Both the position numbers and the translations under genes were made by a program. A stretch of 24,355 nt of DNA from Nitrospinae bacterium RIFCSPLOWO2_12_39_16 (GTDB taxonomy: Bacteria; Nitrospinota; Nitrospinia; UBA9942): contig MHDO01000121.1 in NCBI GenBank assembly GCA_001805005.1, positions 3,715-28,069 on the forward strand, written 5' to 3'. Below are positions 7,099 through 13,477 of the stretch, piece after piece (positions within the stretch are counted from its first letter, which is position 1; each line of letters opens with the position of its first letter). Under the pieces are notes generated by a model. It did not search any database. It was not told the DNA's origin and was given only the letters and a program-made list of their open reading frames with translations.

Positions 7099-7620
7099 AT
7101 GTCTGTCTTTATTGGTATAGGTTCTAATGTTGGTGATGCGATAGATAATTGCATAAAAGCCGTAAAAGAGATAGGATTGCTAAAAGGTAATAGAATAGTG
7201 GCGGTTTCTTCTCTTTACAGAGCCGAGCCGATCAGTCATATTAAGCAGGATTGGTTTATAAACTGTGTGGTAAAAATTGAGACTGACCTGACACCTTATT
7301 CCCTATTGTCTGGTTTACAGGATGTGGAAAAAAGACTTGGAAGAAAAAGGGATATTAGACATGGCCCAAGGACAATTGACCTTGATATCCTTATATTCAA
7401 CAGTTTGATAATAGATGATGATAAATTAAAAATTCCCCATCCGAGGATGCATGATAGGAGGTTTGTCCTTGAGCCGTTGGCTGAGATAGATGAAAATCTC
7501 ATCCATCCTATTATAAAAAAGGGTATTAGTTTGCTGTTAAATGAAGTTGGTAAAGAGCAGAAAGTAGAGCCTCTATGGAACTGGATAAAGCCCGATATAT
7601 TGCTATTGAAGGTCCAATAG
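7099..7620 (+). CDS. folK: 2-amino-4-hydroxy-6-hydroxymethyldihydropteridine pyrophosphokinase
   Basis: The 173-residue protein carries the family signatures FIGIGSNVGD at the N-terminus, SSLYRAEPI, DWFINCVVKIET and the signature RHGPRTIDLDILIF (ATP/Mg binding), then IPHPRMHDRRFVLEPLAEI. It transfers pyrophosphate from ATP to the pterin precursor in folate synthesis, just before dihydropteroate synthase. It begins 2 bp after dapL, and its last 46 bp overlap the deoxynucleoside kinase gene in another frame. The length is normal for monofunctional FolK. No folP or folB is next to it. Confidence 0.93.
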   Translation: MSVFIGIGSNVGDAIDNCIKAVKEIGLLKGNRIVAVSSLYRAEPISHIKQDWFINCVVKIETDLTPYSLLSGLQDVEKRLGRKRDIRHGPRTIDLDILIFNSLIIDDDKLKIPHPRMHDRRFVLEPLAEIDENLIHPIIKKGISLLLNEVGKEQKVEPLWNWIKPDILLLKVQ

Positions 7621-8222
7621 GTATTGGAAAGACCAGCCTTGTGCAGCTGCTTGGTGAATATTTTAATGCACATACAGTATTAGAAACTGTTGAAGACAAT
7701 CCCTTTCTTAAAGAATTTTATAAAAACAGGGAGAGATATGCCTTCCAGACTGAGATGTTTTTCCTGTTAAGCAGATACAGGCAGCAGATGAGCCTATCAC
7801 AGTATAACCTATTCAACAGAGTTACAATTACCGATTATATATTTGACAGGAACAGAATATTTGCGTATATTAATCTTAATAATGATGAGATCAGGCTTTA
7901 CGAGGATGTATATTCCATATTGAGGAATAAAATCCCGAAGCCGGATCTGCTCATATACCTGCAGGCAGATATTGATACACTGAAGAAAAGGATAAATATG
8001 CGTGGCAGGGCTTTTGAAAAAAATATCAGTGATGAATATCTTGATGGGGTAAATAAGGCATTCAATAATTATTTTTTTCATTATACACAGTCACCGATTT
8101 TAATTGTAAATGCCAATGATATTAACTTTGTTGAAAGGAAAGAGGATTTAAAGGATTTAATTAAAAAGATTTTATCGCATAAAAAGGGTAGAGAATATTA
8201 TTCACCACTTGGATCCATTTAG
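7575..8222 (+). CDS. Deoxynucleoside kinase (dGK/dAK/dCK family)
   Basis: The 215-residue protein has P-loop GPIGIGKT (13-20), an ETVEDNPFLKEFY segment (substrate-site Glu), FLLSRYRQQ, the DYIFDRNRIFA motif (DRx-type catalytic region) and a lid region RINMRGRAFEKNI. This family phosphorylates deoxyadenosine/deoxyguanosine, or deoxycytidine, with ATP for nucleotide salvage; the exact base preference cannot be read from the sequence. It overlaps folK by 46 bp in a different frame. Starting here leaves only seven residues before the first beta strand, so the overlap appears genuine. folK-kinase adjacency suggests cotranscription with dapL. Confidence 0.87.
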   Translation: MELDKARYIAIEGPIGIGKTSLVQLLGEYFNAHTVLETVEDNPFLKEFYKNRERYAFQTEMFFLLSRYRQQMSLSQYNLFNRVTITDYIFDRNRIFAYINLNNDEIRLYEDVYSILRNKIPKPDLLIYLQADIDTLKKRINMRGRAFEKNISDEYLDGVNKAFNNYFFHYTQSPILIVNANDINFVERKEDLKDLIKKILSHKKGREYYSPLGSI

Positions 8223-8394
8223 CTGGACCGGGATGGAAGGTATTTTCGGTTGTATCAGCAGATAGTAACAGGAGACCTTAATAAAGGCTCTAAGTTACAG
8301 GTTAGGCGTAAGGGGTTGACCCCAACTGTTACGATAGAAAGTTAAGCCTTCTGAACCAGTTCAGAAGGCTTTTTTATTTTCGGAGGTAAGGAAA
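8223..8394 (+). ncRNA. Structured leader of panBCD, candidate tandem 'pan' RNA motif
   Basis: The 172-nt leader between the kinase stop and panB folds into several hairpins. The first is GCTG/CAGC with ACCG/CGGT (8222-8259). The second is GTAAC(8265)/GTTAC(8294) enclosing GAG-A-CCTT, loop AATA, AAGG-CTC, with one bulged A at 8275. The third is CGTAA(8307)/TTACG(8329) enclosing GGGG-TTGA-CCCC. GTAACAG (8265-8271) can alternatively pair with CTGTTAC (8326-8332). A strong terminator follows before the panB ribosome site. A 'pan' RNA motif, hairpins with bulged adenosines often in tandem upstream of panB/C/D, is known from comparative genomics. The context matches, but I recall its consensus only in outline. 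Confidence 0.55.
8344..8380 (+). terminator. Intrinsic terminator/attenuator in the panB leader
   Basis: A perfect 12-bp stem (AAGCCTTCTGAA, 8344-8355, pairing with 8360-8371) closes a CCAG tetraloop and runs into a T-rich tract TTTTTATTTT. It lies only about 15 bp before the panB ATG and overlaps the approach to the GGAGG site. It could end the upstream transcript, or act as an attenuator: AGCCTT at 8345-8350 can also pair with AAGGCT at 8284-8289 in the leader hairpin. Confidence 0.85.
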
Positions 8395-9246
8395 ATGAAA
8401 AAGAACAAGGTTACAATTATTGATATACAGAAAATGAAGTCTGAGGGGAAAAAGATTACCGCCCTGACTGCCTATGATTATCCCTTTGCAAGGCTTCTTG
8501 ATGAGGCAGGTATAGATATCATTTTGGTCGGCGATTCGCTCGGGATGACTGTCCTCGGTTATGAAAATACCCTGCCTGTAACTCTTGAGGATATGATATA
8601 CCACACAAAGGCTGTGAAGAGAGGGGTTAAGTGGGCATTTCTTGCTGCGGATATGCCTTTCATGTCCTATCAGGTCTCTATTGATGATGCACTAAAAAAT
8701 GCAGGGAGGCTGATAAAAGAAGGTGGGGCAGAGGCAGTAAAATTAGAGGGGGGGATTGCCATGCAGGAGATTGTAAGTGCCATTGCAGAGGTGGGCATAC
8801 CTGTTATGGGGCATATAGGGCTTACGCCTCAATCAATACATAAATTTGGTGGTTATAAGGTTCAAGGCAGAAAATCTATAGAGGCAAGAGAGATAATTGA
8901 GGATGCAAAGGCGTTGGAGGATGCAGGGGTATTCTCAATCGTCCTTGAGGGGATGCCGCTTGAACTTGCTAAAGAGATAACACAGAAAGTAAAAATACCC
9001 ACTATTGGGATTGGTGCAGGGCAGTTCTGTGACGGGCAGGTTATGGTTATTCATGACCTTCTTGGGCTGGCAGGGGAATTTAAGCCAAAATTTGTGAAGA
9101 GATATGCTGAGGGAGGAGAGATTATCAAAAATGCTGTAAAGGAATATATCAAAGATGTGACAGATGGGAATTTTCCTACAGATGACCACAGCTATTTTAT
9201 GGAAGAGAGACATCTCCGTCCTGTTCAGAAAGGGACAAAAACCTAA
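8395..9246 (+). CDS. panB: 3-methyl-2-oxobutanoate hydroxymethyltransferase
   Basis: The 283-residue TIM-barrel enzyme transfers a hydroxymethyl group from methylene-tetrahydrofolate to alpha-ketoisovalerate, giving ketopantoate, the first committed step of pantothenate synthesis. Metal and catalytic residues of the family are in place: D47 (VGDSLGM), D86 (AADMPF), E118 (KLEGG) and E185 (VLEGMP). The start is fixed by a GGAGG Shine-Dalgarno at 8382. It is first in panB-panC-panD, directly downstream of a structured leader with an attenuator-like terminator. The C-terminal tail (about 15 residues beyond the barrel) is polar and unremarkable. Confidence 0.96.
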   Translation: MKKNKVTIIDIQKMKSEGKKITALTAYDYPFARLLDEAGIDIILVGDSLGMTVLGYENTLPVTLEDMIYHTKAVKRGVKWAFLAADMPFMSYQVSIDDALKNAGRLIKEGGAEAVKLEGGIAMQEIVSAIAEVGIPVMGHIGLTPQSIHKFGGYKVQGRKSIEAREIIEDAKALEDAGVFSIVLEGMPLELAKEITQKVKIPTIGIGAGQFCDGQVMVIHDLLGLAGEFKPKFVKRYAEGGEIIKNAVKEYIKDVTDGNFPTDDHSYFMEERHLRPVQKGTKT

Positions 9247-9330
9247 TTTGAGCCATATACTTTCACTGACTAATAAGTGGTTCAAACGGTTTTAAAAGTC
9301 TGTGTAGATCTGTGGTTAATTTTATAATTT
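9247..9330 (+). other. panB-panC spacer with stem-loop and short repeat
   Basis: The 84-bp spacer contains a near-perfect stem TTTGAGCC (9247-9254) / GGTTCAAA (9279-9286, one G-U pair). A short repeat follows: GTCTGTGT then ATCTGTGG at about 10-bp spacing (9298-9322). No Shine-Dalgarno precedes panC. The 9-mer TTGAGCCAT (9248-9256) is also the closing-stem sequence of the minus-strand RNA gene at 10.5-10.7 kb. Confidence 0.5.
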
Positions 9331-10179
9331 ATGAAAGTAATCAGTTCAATTATAGACATAAAAAAAATCTCTTCGGATTTAAGAAATAGTGGAAAGAGTA
9401 TTGGTTTTATCCCTACAATGGGTGCACTTCATATGGGACATACTTCCCTCATGGAGAAGGCAAAAAAGGATAATGATGCAGTTATACTCTCAATATTTGT
9501 TAATCCGACCCAGTTTACTGCTGGAGAGGATTATCATAATTATCCAAAGGATATTGAGAAAGACAAGATAATAGCATCCAAGAGCGAAGTGGATTATTTG
9601 TTTTTGCCATCAGCAGATGAGATGTACCCTGAAGGGTATAAGACTTTTGTAAATGTAGAAGATATTACAGAACCCCTGTGTGGTAAGTTTAGATTAGGAC
9701 ACTTTAAAGGGGTTGCAACAGTTGTATTAAAGCTCTTTAATATAGTTAAACCTAAGAGGGCGTATTTTGGGGAAAAAGACTACCAACAGCTGTTGGTTAT
9801 AAGAAGGATGGCAAGAGATTTAAATTTAGATATTGAGATTATAAATATGCCGACAATAAGAGAGAAAACTGGACTTGCGATGAGTTCAAGGAATAGGTAT
9901 TTAAATCAAAATGAGATGGTATCCGCTGCTGCTATATATAAAGCACTTAAGATATCTCAGGAGATGGTAAAGGATAGCGAGAGGATATCCCAAAAGATAA
10001 TAAACGAAATAGAGAGGGTCATTAAAAGCGAAGACGGTATAAAAATAGAATATATCTCTATCTGTGACCCTGACACACTGGAGGATATGAAAATAATTAA
10101 CGACAGGGCGCTGATAGCCATTGCTGTCAGGATAGGGAATGCCCGTCTTATAGATAATTGTATGGTGGAGGTAAGATGA
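9331..10179 (+). CDS. panC: Pantothenate synthetase (pantoate-beta-alanine ligase)
   Basis: The 282-residue nucleotidyltransferase-fold enzyme joins pantoate and beta-alanine with ATP. The HIGH-type motif is MGALHMGHTSLM (H34, H37). Family blocks follow: SIFVNPTQF, the GHFKGVATVVLKLFN segment, KRAYFGEKDYQQL, and the AMSSRNRYL signature near the C-terminal domain. The start matches the normal family start (a short beta strand before GFIPTMGALH), although no Shine-Dalgarno is seen. The end overlaps panD by 4 bp (ATGA), so the two are translationally coupled. Confidence 0.96.
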   Translation: MKVISSIIDIKKISSDLRNSGKSIGFIPTMGALHMGHTSLMEKAKKDNDAVILSIFVNPTQFTAGEDYHNYPKDIEKDKIIASKSEVDYLFLPSADEMYPEGYKTFVNVEDITEPLCGKFRLGHFKGVATVVLKLFNIVKPKRAYFGEKDYQQLLVIRRMARDLNLDIEIINMPTIREKTGLAMSSRNRYLNQNEMVSAAAIYKALKISQEMVKDSERISQKIINEIERVIKSEDGIKIEYISICDPDTLEDMKIINDRALIAIAVRIGNARLIDNCMVEVR

Positions 10180-10526
10180 AGAGGATAATGCTCAAGGCAA
10201 AAATTCATAGGGCACAGGTTACTGATGCCAATATAAATTATGAGGGGAGTATTGAAATAGACAGTGAATTCCTCAAGACTGTAGACATATTACCCTTTGA
10301 ACAGGTTCAGGTCTATGATATAAATAATGGGAATAGATTTGAGACTTATGCCATAGAGGGTAAAGCCGGCAGCGGAATTATTAGTGTAAACGGTGCTGCT
10401 GCCCGCCTTGTAACAATAGGTGACCTTGTGATTATAGCATCGTATGGGGTAATGGATGAGAAAGAGGCAATTGGGATTAAACCAAAGGTTATTAAACTTG
10501 ACGGCAAGAATATATTAAAAAAATAA
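10176..10526 (+). CDS. panD: Aspartate 1-decarboxylase proenzyme
   Basis: The 116-residue pyruvoyl enzyme makes beta-alanine from aspartate for PanC. The self-cleavage site is intact: Y22-E23-G24-S25, where S25 becomes the pyruvoyl group, preceded by MKRIMLKAKIHRAQVT, close to the classic PanD N-terminus. The start at 10176 is chosen over an in-frame ATG at 10158 because GGAGG lies 5 bp upstream and because it gives the family N-terminus. It overlaps panC by ATGA. Its last two Lys codons and stop lie over the T-tract of a minus-strand terminator, so the 3' end of this gene is shared with an antisense RNA gene. Confidence 0.95.
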   Translation: MKRIMLKAKIHRAQVTDANINYEGSIEIDSEFLKTVDILPFEQVQVYDINNGNRFETYAIEGKAGSGIISVNGAAARLVTIGDLVIIASYGVMDEKEAIGIKPKVIKLDGKNILKK

Positions 10527-10576
10527 CCCCGAACTTTAAAACCCTAACCACTCAACCTACCGCGAAAAGTTCGGGG
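10517..10576 (-). terminator. Intrinsic terminator of the minus-strand RNA
   Basis: A perfect 10-bp GC-containing stem (10576-10567 with 10536-10527) is followed on the minus strand by TTATTTTTTT (10526-10517). There is no T-tract on the plus side, so it does not work as a rho-independent terminator for panD. The loop is unusually long (30 nt). Confidence 0.7.
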
Positions 10577-10671
10577 CATTGAGCCATTTAATGACTGTCT
10601 CACTCATATCTGGGTCTTAGCACAAGATCGGCTCATCCGTCCCTTGTTTGCCCAAACTCTCAATGGCTCAA
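10517..10671 (-). ncRNA. Probable small structured RNA gene, minus strand, unknown family
   Basis: On the minus strand a near-consensus promoter (10704-10676) is followed at the expected start distance by TTGAGCCATT (10671). That pairs with AATGGCTCAA (10588-10579) to close a domain of about 93 nt. Inside it a hairpin can form: ACAAG/CTTGT enclosing CGG-ATGAG-CCG. The RNA then runs into CCCCGAACTT (10576-10567) / AAGTTCGGGG (10536-10527), a 10-bp stem with a 30-nt loop, followed by TTATTTTTTT. Total length is about 155 nt. There is no start codon/SD pair and no long frame. It does not match 6S, SRP, tmRNA or RNase P features that I know. It ends antisense to the last panD codons. Confidence 0.7.
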
Positions 10672-10675
10672 CTAT

Positions 10676-10704
10676 AATATAATACCTGATGTTGAATCTG
10701 TCAA
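10676..10704 (-). promoter_or_regulatory. Strong sigma-70 promoter of the minus-strand RNA
   Basis: The minus strand reads TTGACA (10704-10699), a 17-bp spacer, and TATATT (10681-10676). The -35 is perfect and the -10 matches at 5 of 6. Transcription would start near 10669, at the 5' arm of the closing stem. The promoter lies within the 5' region of the plus-strand glutaredoxin-like gene (ATG at 10712). Confidence 0.75.
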
Positions 10705-10711
10705 TAGCCTA

Positions 10712-10981
10712 ATGAGTTTAATAGATATAGAGATATATACAAAAGATGATTGCCACCTTTGTGAATCTGTAAAGGATGTACTGATGAGTGTTGCCAGAGA
10801 TTACCCTTTAAGGATTACTGAAATTGATATTACAAAAGACGAAAAGGTTTATATAAAGTTTAGAGAGTCTATACCTGTAGTTTTTATAAACAAAAAGAGG
10901 GAATTTATCTATAAGGTTCATGAGATTACCCTGAGAAAAAAGCTTGATAAGCTGATTAATTATCAAGGTGAGAAGCCATGA
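10712..10981 (+). CDS. Glutaredoxin-like (DUF836-type) thiol protein
   Basis: The 89-residue protein has a thioredoxin-fold layout: strand IDIEIYTKDD, active-site C14-H-L-C17 at the start of helix 1, RITEIDITKD, then the cis-proline segment SIPVVFIN and a C-terminal helix. The DUF836/glutaredoxin-like family is a group of small cytoplasmic thiol proteins whose substrates are mostly undefined. No Shine-Dalgarno is visible. The start is supported by the fold beginning directly after it. It overlaps the following lipoprotein gene by 4 bp (ATGA), implying cotranslation. Confidence 0.82.
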   Translation: MSLIDIEIYTKDDCHLCESVKDVLMSVARDYPLRITEIDITKDEKVYIKFRESIPVVFINKKREFIYKVHEITLRKKLDKLINYQGEKP

Positions 10982-11658
10982 AACTAAAAATCATCCTTTC
11001 ATTAATCTGTTTTTTGTTCTTCAGTTCTTGTCAGAGTTTCAAACCTCATTCGGGCATAGTTGTTTTGCAATCTTTCCATCCCGATACTATTTCAATCAGA
11101 AATATTGCTGTCCTCCCTTTCAGAGACGGCAGCCTCAACCCTCCTGAAAATGGCACTGTGATATGCCACTTAACTGGTCAGACATTCAAAGGGGGAAAGG
11201 TAGAACCTGATTCAGGTAGAAATGTTGCATCATTGTTTTATCATGTTTTATTAAACAATAAAGCTATCACACTTATCTCTGAAACAAATGTGAATCTTAT
11301 GTATGATACTATGGATAAAAATCTCTTAGATACTTATAATATTTCTCTTGGGAAAAGTTTTGGTAATGCACTAAATGTAGATGCAGTCTTAATGGGGGTT
11401 GTCTTACGCTATGAGGAGAGAGATGGAACATCGTGGGCAGTAAACAGACCTGCCTCTGCTGCATTTACCGCAATTTTGGTAGATGTGAAATCAGGCGATA
11501 TTTTATGGAAAATAAGATTTGATAAGACACAGGAAGCACTTTCTGAAAATGTCCTGAATATAAAAAATTTCCTGCGGGGCGGTGGAAGCTGGCAGACTGT
11601 GGAACAGCTTTTATCAATCGGTATTGAGGATGCCCTTCAGAGTTTTCATATCCGATAA
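10978..11658 (+). CDS. Putative lipoprotein with CsgG/LpoB-like character
   Basis: The 226-residue protein has a lipoprotein signal peptide (KLKIILSLICFLFFSSC, acylated Cys at 18). The mature part has an NIAVLPFRD strand, an ALNVDAVLMGVVLRYEER strand and a LVDVKSGDILWKIRFDKT block. That strand-helix pattern ('AVLPF ... DAVLxGxV ... GxxLW') is shared by periplasmic lipoproteins of the CsgG/LpoB/DUF799 type. I do not recognise a specific family, so the function is open: envelope assembly factor is an inference. It is coupled by ATGA overlap to the glutaredoxin-like gene and ends 2 bp from the convergent bactofilin gene; no terminator is seen between them. Confidence 0.6.
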   Translation: MKLKIILSLICFLFFSSCQSFKPHSGIVVLQSFHPDTISIRNIAVLPFRDGSLNPPENGTVICHLTGQTFKGGKVEPDSGRNVASLFYHVLLNNKAITLISETNVNLMYDTMDKNLLDTYNISLGKSFGNALNVDAVLMGVVLRYEERDGTSWAVNRPASAAFTAILVDVKSGDILWKIRFDKTQEALSENVLNIKNFLRGGGSWQTVEQLLSIGIEDALQSFHIR

Positions 11659-11660
11659 AA

Positions 11661-13274
11661 TTATTTTTTTGTGTTTTTTGCTGTGGTAAATTTCTTTAAT
11701 TGTTTCCTGTAATATATATCTTCAGGCTTTAACCATATCGCCTTATTTATGGTTTCAATAGCATTATCAAACTCCCTTTTTATATAATAGAGGTCTGACA
11801 GGGTATCCAGATATTCAGGTGAATTTGAATTTATCTGGATTGCCTCTTTTGATAATTTAATACCTTCATCTATATTTATATTCTGTTTTACATATAACCT
11901 TGCCAGCCTGTTCAGGGCAGGTGCATGGTGCGGGGATATTTCAATTGCCTTTTTGCACTCCTGAACTGCCTTGTCATTTGCCCCTTTGCGGCCATATATC
12001 ATGGCAAATCCAAGGTGAGCTCTCACATTCTTTTCATCAACTTCTATAACTTTATTGAATTCTGCTGCTGCTGTATCTAATTTCTCTATGCTTAAAGCCT
12101 TAAAACCCCTATTATTAGCTGCCTCCAAGTGAACTGAGTTTATCTCTTCTACTTTTTTATATTCATTTAATGACTCACCTTCTAATCCTTTTTTGTAATA
12201 AATATTGGCTAAATTAAGATGCCCCTCTATATTTTTATCGTTGATTATTATTACTCTTTTAAACATTTCAACTGCCTCGTCTTCTAACCCCTTGGAAAGG
12301 CTTATTTCACCAAGATTGTAAAGACTGCCTTCATGTTCAGGTGAAAGCTGGACAATATTTTTATATTCATGGTAGGCATCATCCACCATATTTTTTTTCT
12401 CATACAAAGCCACAAGGTCAAGATGCATCTCTAAGTTTTTGTTATCCTTTTCTATAGTCCTTTTTAATATGGTTATCAATTCATCATCCATCTCTTTCTT
12501 TTTATACAATTGAATCAGCTCATTGTAGGGCTCTAAATTATCAGGGTTAAGATTTATAGTTTTTTTATACTCTGATACAGCCTCATCTTCTAATCCCATT
12601 TCCATAAATGCCCTTGCAGTTGTCAGGTGTATATGAGGGTCTTTTAAGTCCAGATGTGCTAGTTTGTTAAATGCAGTTATTGCCTCATCTGTCATTCCAC
12701 TCTCTTTTAGTGACACGCCTTTCTGCATAATCTCTACAGGGTCTTCTCTCTCTATTAGGTTATTAAATTTATCTATGATATTTAAACTGATAGAAATATT
12801 AGATAAAGCAAAGATGATTAACAGACCTGCTAAAACTCCGGCACCAATTTTTATGCGTCTTTTATTTATAGAGTGCAGATAATTATTTTTTTCTGAAGAT
12901 TCCTGGCTTAATATATCCTCCTTCGCTTTTCTGTCTCTCTGCATCTCGCAACTTCCATTAAACTGAGCCCCTTCTTGTATATGCAACATTGGTGTCTTTA
13001 TATTGCCGAGGAGCTTCCCCTCTGCATTAATATCTATTTTATGATTTGCCGATACATTTCCAGTAACTTCCCCTGAATTAAAAAGACTCCCTGCTGATAT
13101 GTTTGCATTTATTATCCCTGACTTCCCAATTATAAAGGTATCGTTGGTTATTATCTCACCCTCAAATTTGCCGTCAAAACGGAGTGCCCCGTTAAATTTT
13201 AAAGTCCCCTTCATAAATGTCCCTTCACCAAAAAAAGAACTAAGGGATTGGGTATTATTACTTTCTTTTTTCAT
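11661..13274 (-). CDS. Bactofilin domain fused to a transmembrane helix and TPR repeats
   Basis: The protein has 537 residues. Residues about 10-113 form a bactofilin (polymer-forming cytoskeletal) beta-helix: GTFMKGTLKFNGALRFDGKF begins it, and repeated turns with G-x-I/V patterns end at GAQFNGSCE. A charged linker leads to one hydrophobic helix (about 142-167). The remainder (about 180-530) is some ten TPR units, each with the A-x-x-x-(F/Y)-x-x-x-(I/L)...P/N spacing, such as EAVSEYKKTINLNPDN. Bactofilins polymerise without nucleotide on the inner membrane face and place wall or envelope machinery; TPRs bind partners. The membrane helix would put the TPR part in the periplasm. It is last in the envelope operon, 11 bp after the heptosyltransferase. 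The Shine-Dalgarno is weak. Confidence 0.82.
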   Translation of the reverse strand: MKKESNNTQSLSSFFGEGTFMKGTLKFNGALRFDGKFEGEIITNDTFIIGKSGIINANISAGSLFNSGEVTGNVSANHKIDINAEGKLLGNIKTPMLHIQEGAQFNGSCEMQRDRKAKEDILSQESSEKNNYLHSINKRRIKIGAGVLAGLLIIFALSNISISLNIIDKFNNLIEREDPVEIMQKGVSLKESGMTDEAITAFNKLAHLDLKDPHIHLTTARAFMEMGLEDEAVSEYKKTINLNPDNLEPYNELIQLYKKKEMDDELITILKRTIEKDNKNLEMHLDLVALYEKKNMVDDAYHEYKNIVQLSPEHEGSLYNLGEISLSKGLEDEAVEMFKRVIIINDKNIEGHLNLANIYYKKGLEGESLNEYKKVEEINSVHLEAANNRGFKALSIEKLDTAAAEFNKVIEVDEKNVRAHLGFAMIYGRKGANDKAVQECKKAIEISPHHAPALNRLARLYVKQNINIDEGIKLSKEAIQINSNSPEYLDTLSDLYYIKREFDNAIETINKAIWLKPEDIYYRKQLKKFTTAKNTKK

Positions 13275-13285
13275 ATAGGTTTTTG

Positions 13286-13477
13286 TTATTTTACCGGATT
13301 CAGGTTCTCATTAAGTTTTACTGCCTCATCAATCAGCATTATTGGTATATCATCCTTAATTTCATACATAAGCTTACAGGCTTTACAGATGAGCCCGTTT
13401 CCATCCTGTGTAAGATAAATATCCCCTTTACATTTGGGGCATGCTAAGATATCTAAAAGCTCCTTATCTATTGGCAT
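13286..13477 (-). CDS. Trm112/YcaR-like zinc-ribbon protein (internal start)
   Basis: From the internal ATG at 13477 this gives 63 residues beginning MPIDKELLDILACPKCKGDI. It has C13-x2-C16 and C31-x2-C34 zinc ligands, and DIPIMLIDEA near the end, the usual layout of the small Trm112-like (YcaR/UPF0434) proteins often encoded near LPS or lipid A genes. A strong AGGGGGAGGT site 3 bp upstream (on the minus strand) indicates that it is translated on its own. The same frame is also open from the heptosyltransferase, so a fusion product may exist too. Confidence 0.75.
   Translation of the reverse strand: MPIDKELLDILACPKCKGDIYLTQDGNGLICKACKLMYEIKDDIPIMLIDEAVKLNENLNPVK

Noticed and set aside
8222..8260. 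GGACCGGGATGGAAGG stretch as a bacterial SRP RNA core
   Set aside because: The conserved GGAAGCAGCC-type symmetric loop is absent and the following sequence fits a panB leader better.
10158..10175. In-frame upstream ATG for PanD
   Set aside because: It would add MYGGGK, encoded by the panC end and the Shine-Dalgarno itself. The ATG at 10176 gives the family N-terminus.
10527..10576. CCCCGAACTT/AAGTTCGGGG as terminator of panBCD on the plus strand
   Set aside because: No T-tract follows on the plus strand; the T-tract is on the minus side, so it ends the minus-strand RNA.
10621..10660. GGGCAAAC and GGGACG on the minus strand resembling a c-di-GMP-I riboswitch
   Set aside because: The defining CGCAAAGCC segment, tetraloop receptor and P3 arrangement are missing, and no gene follows downstream on that strand.
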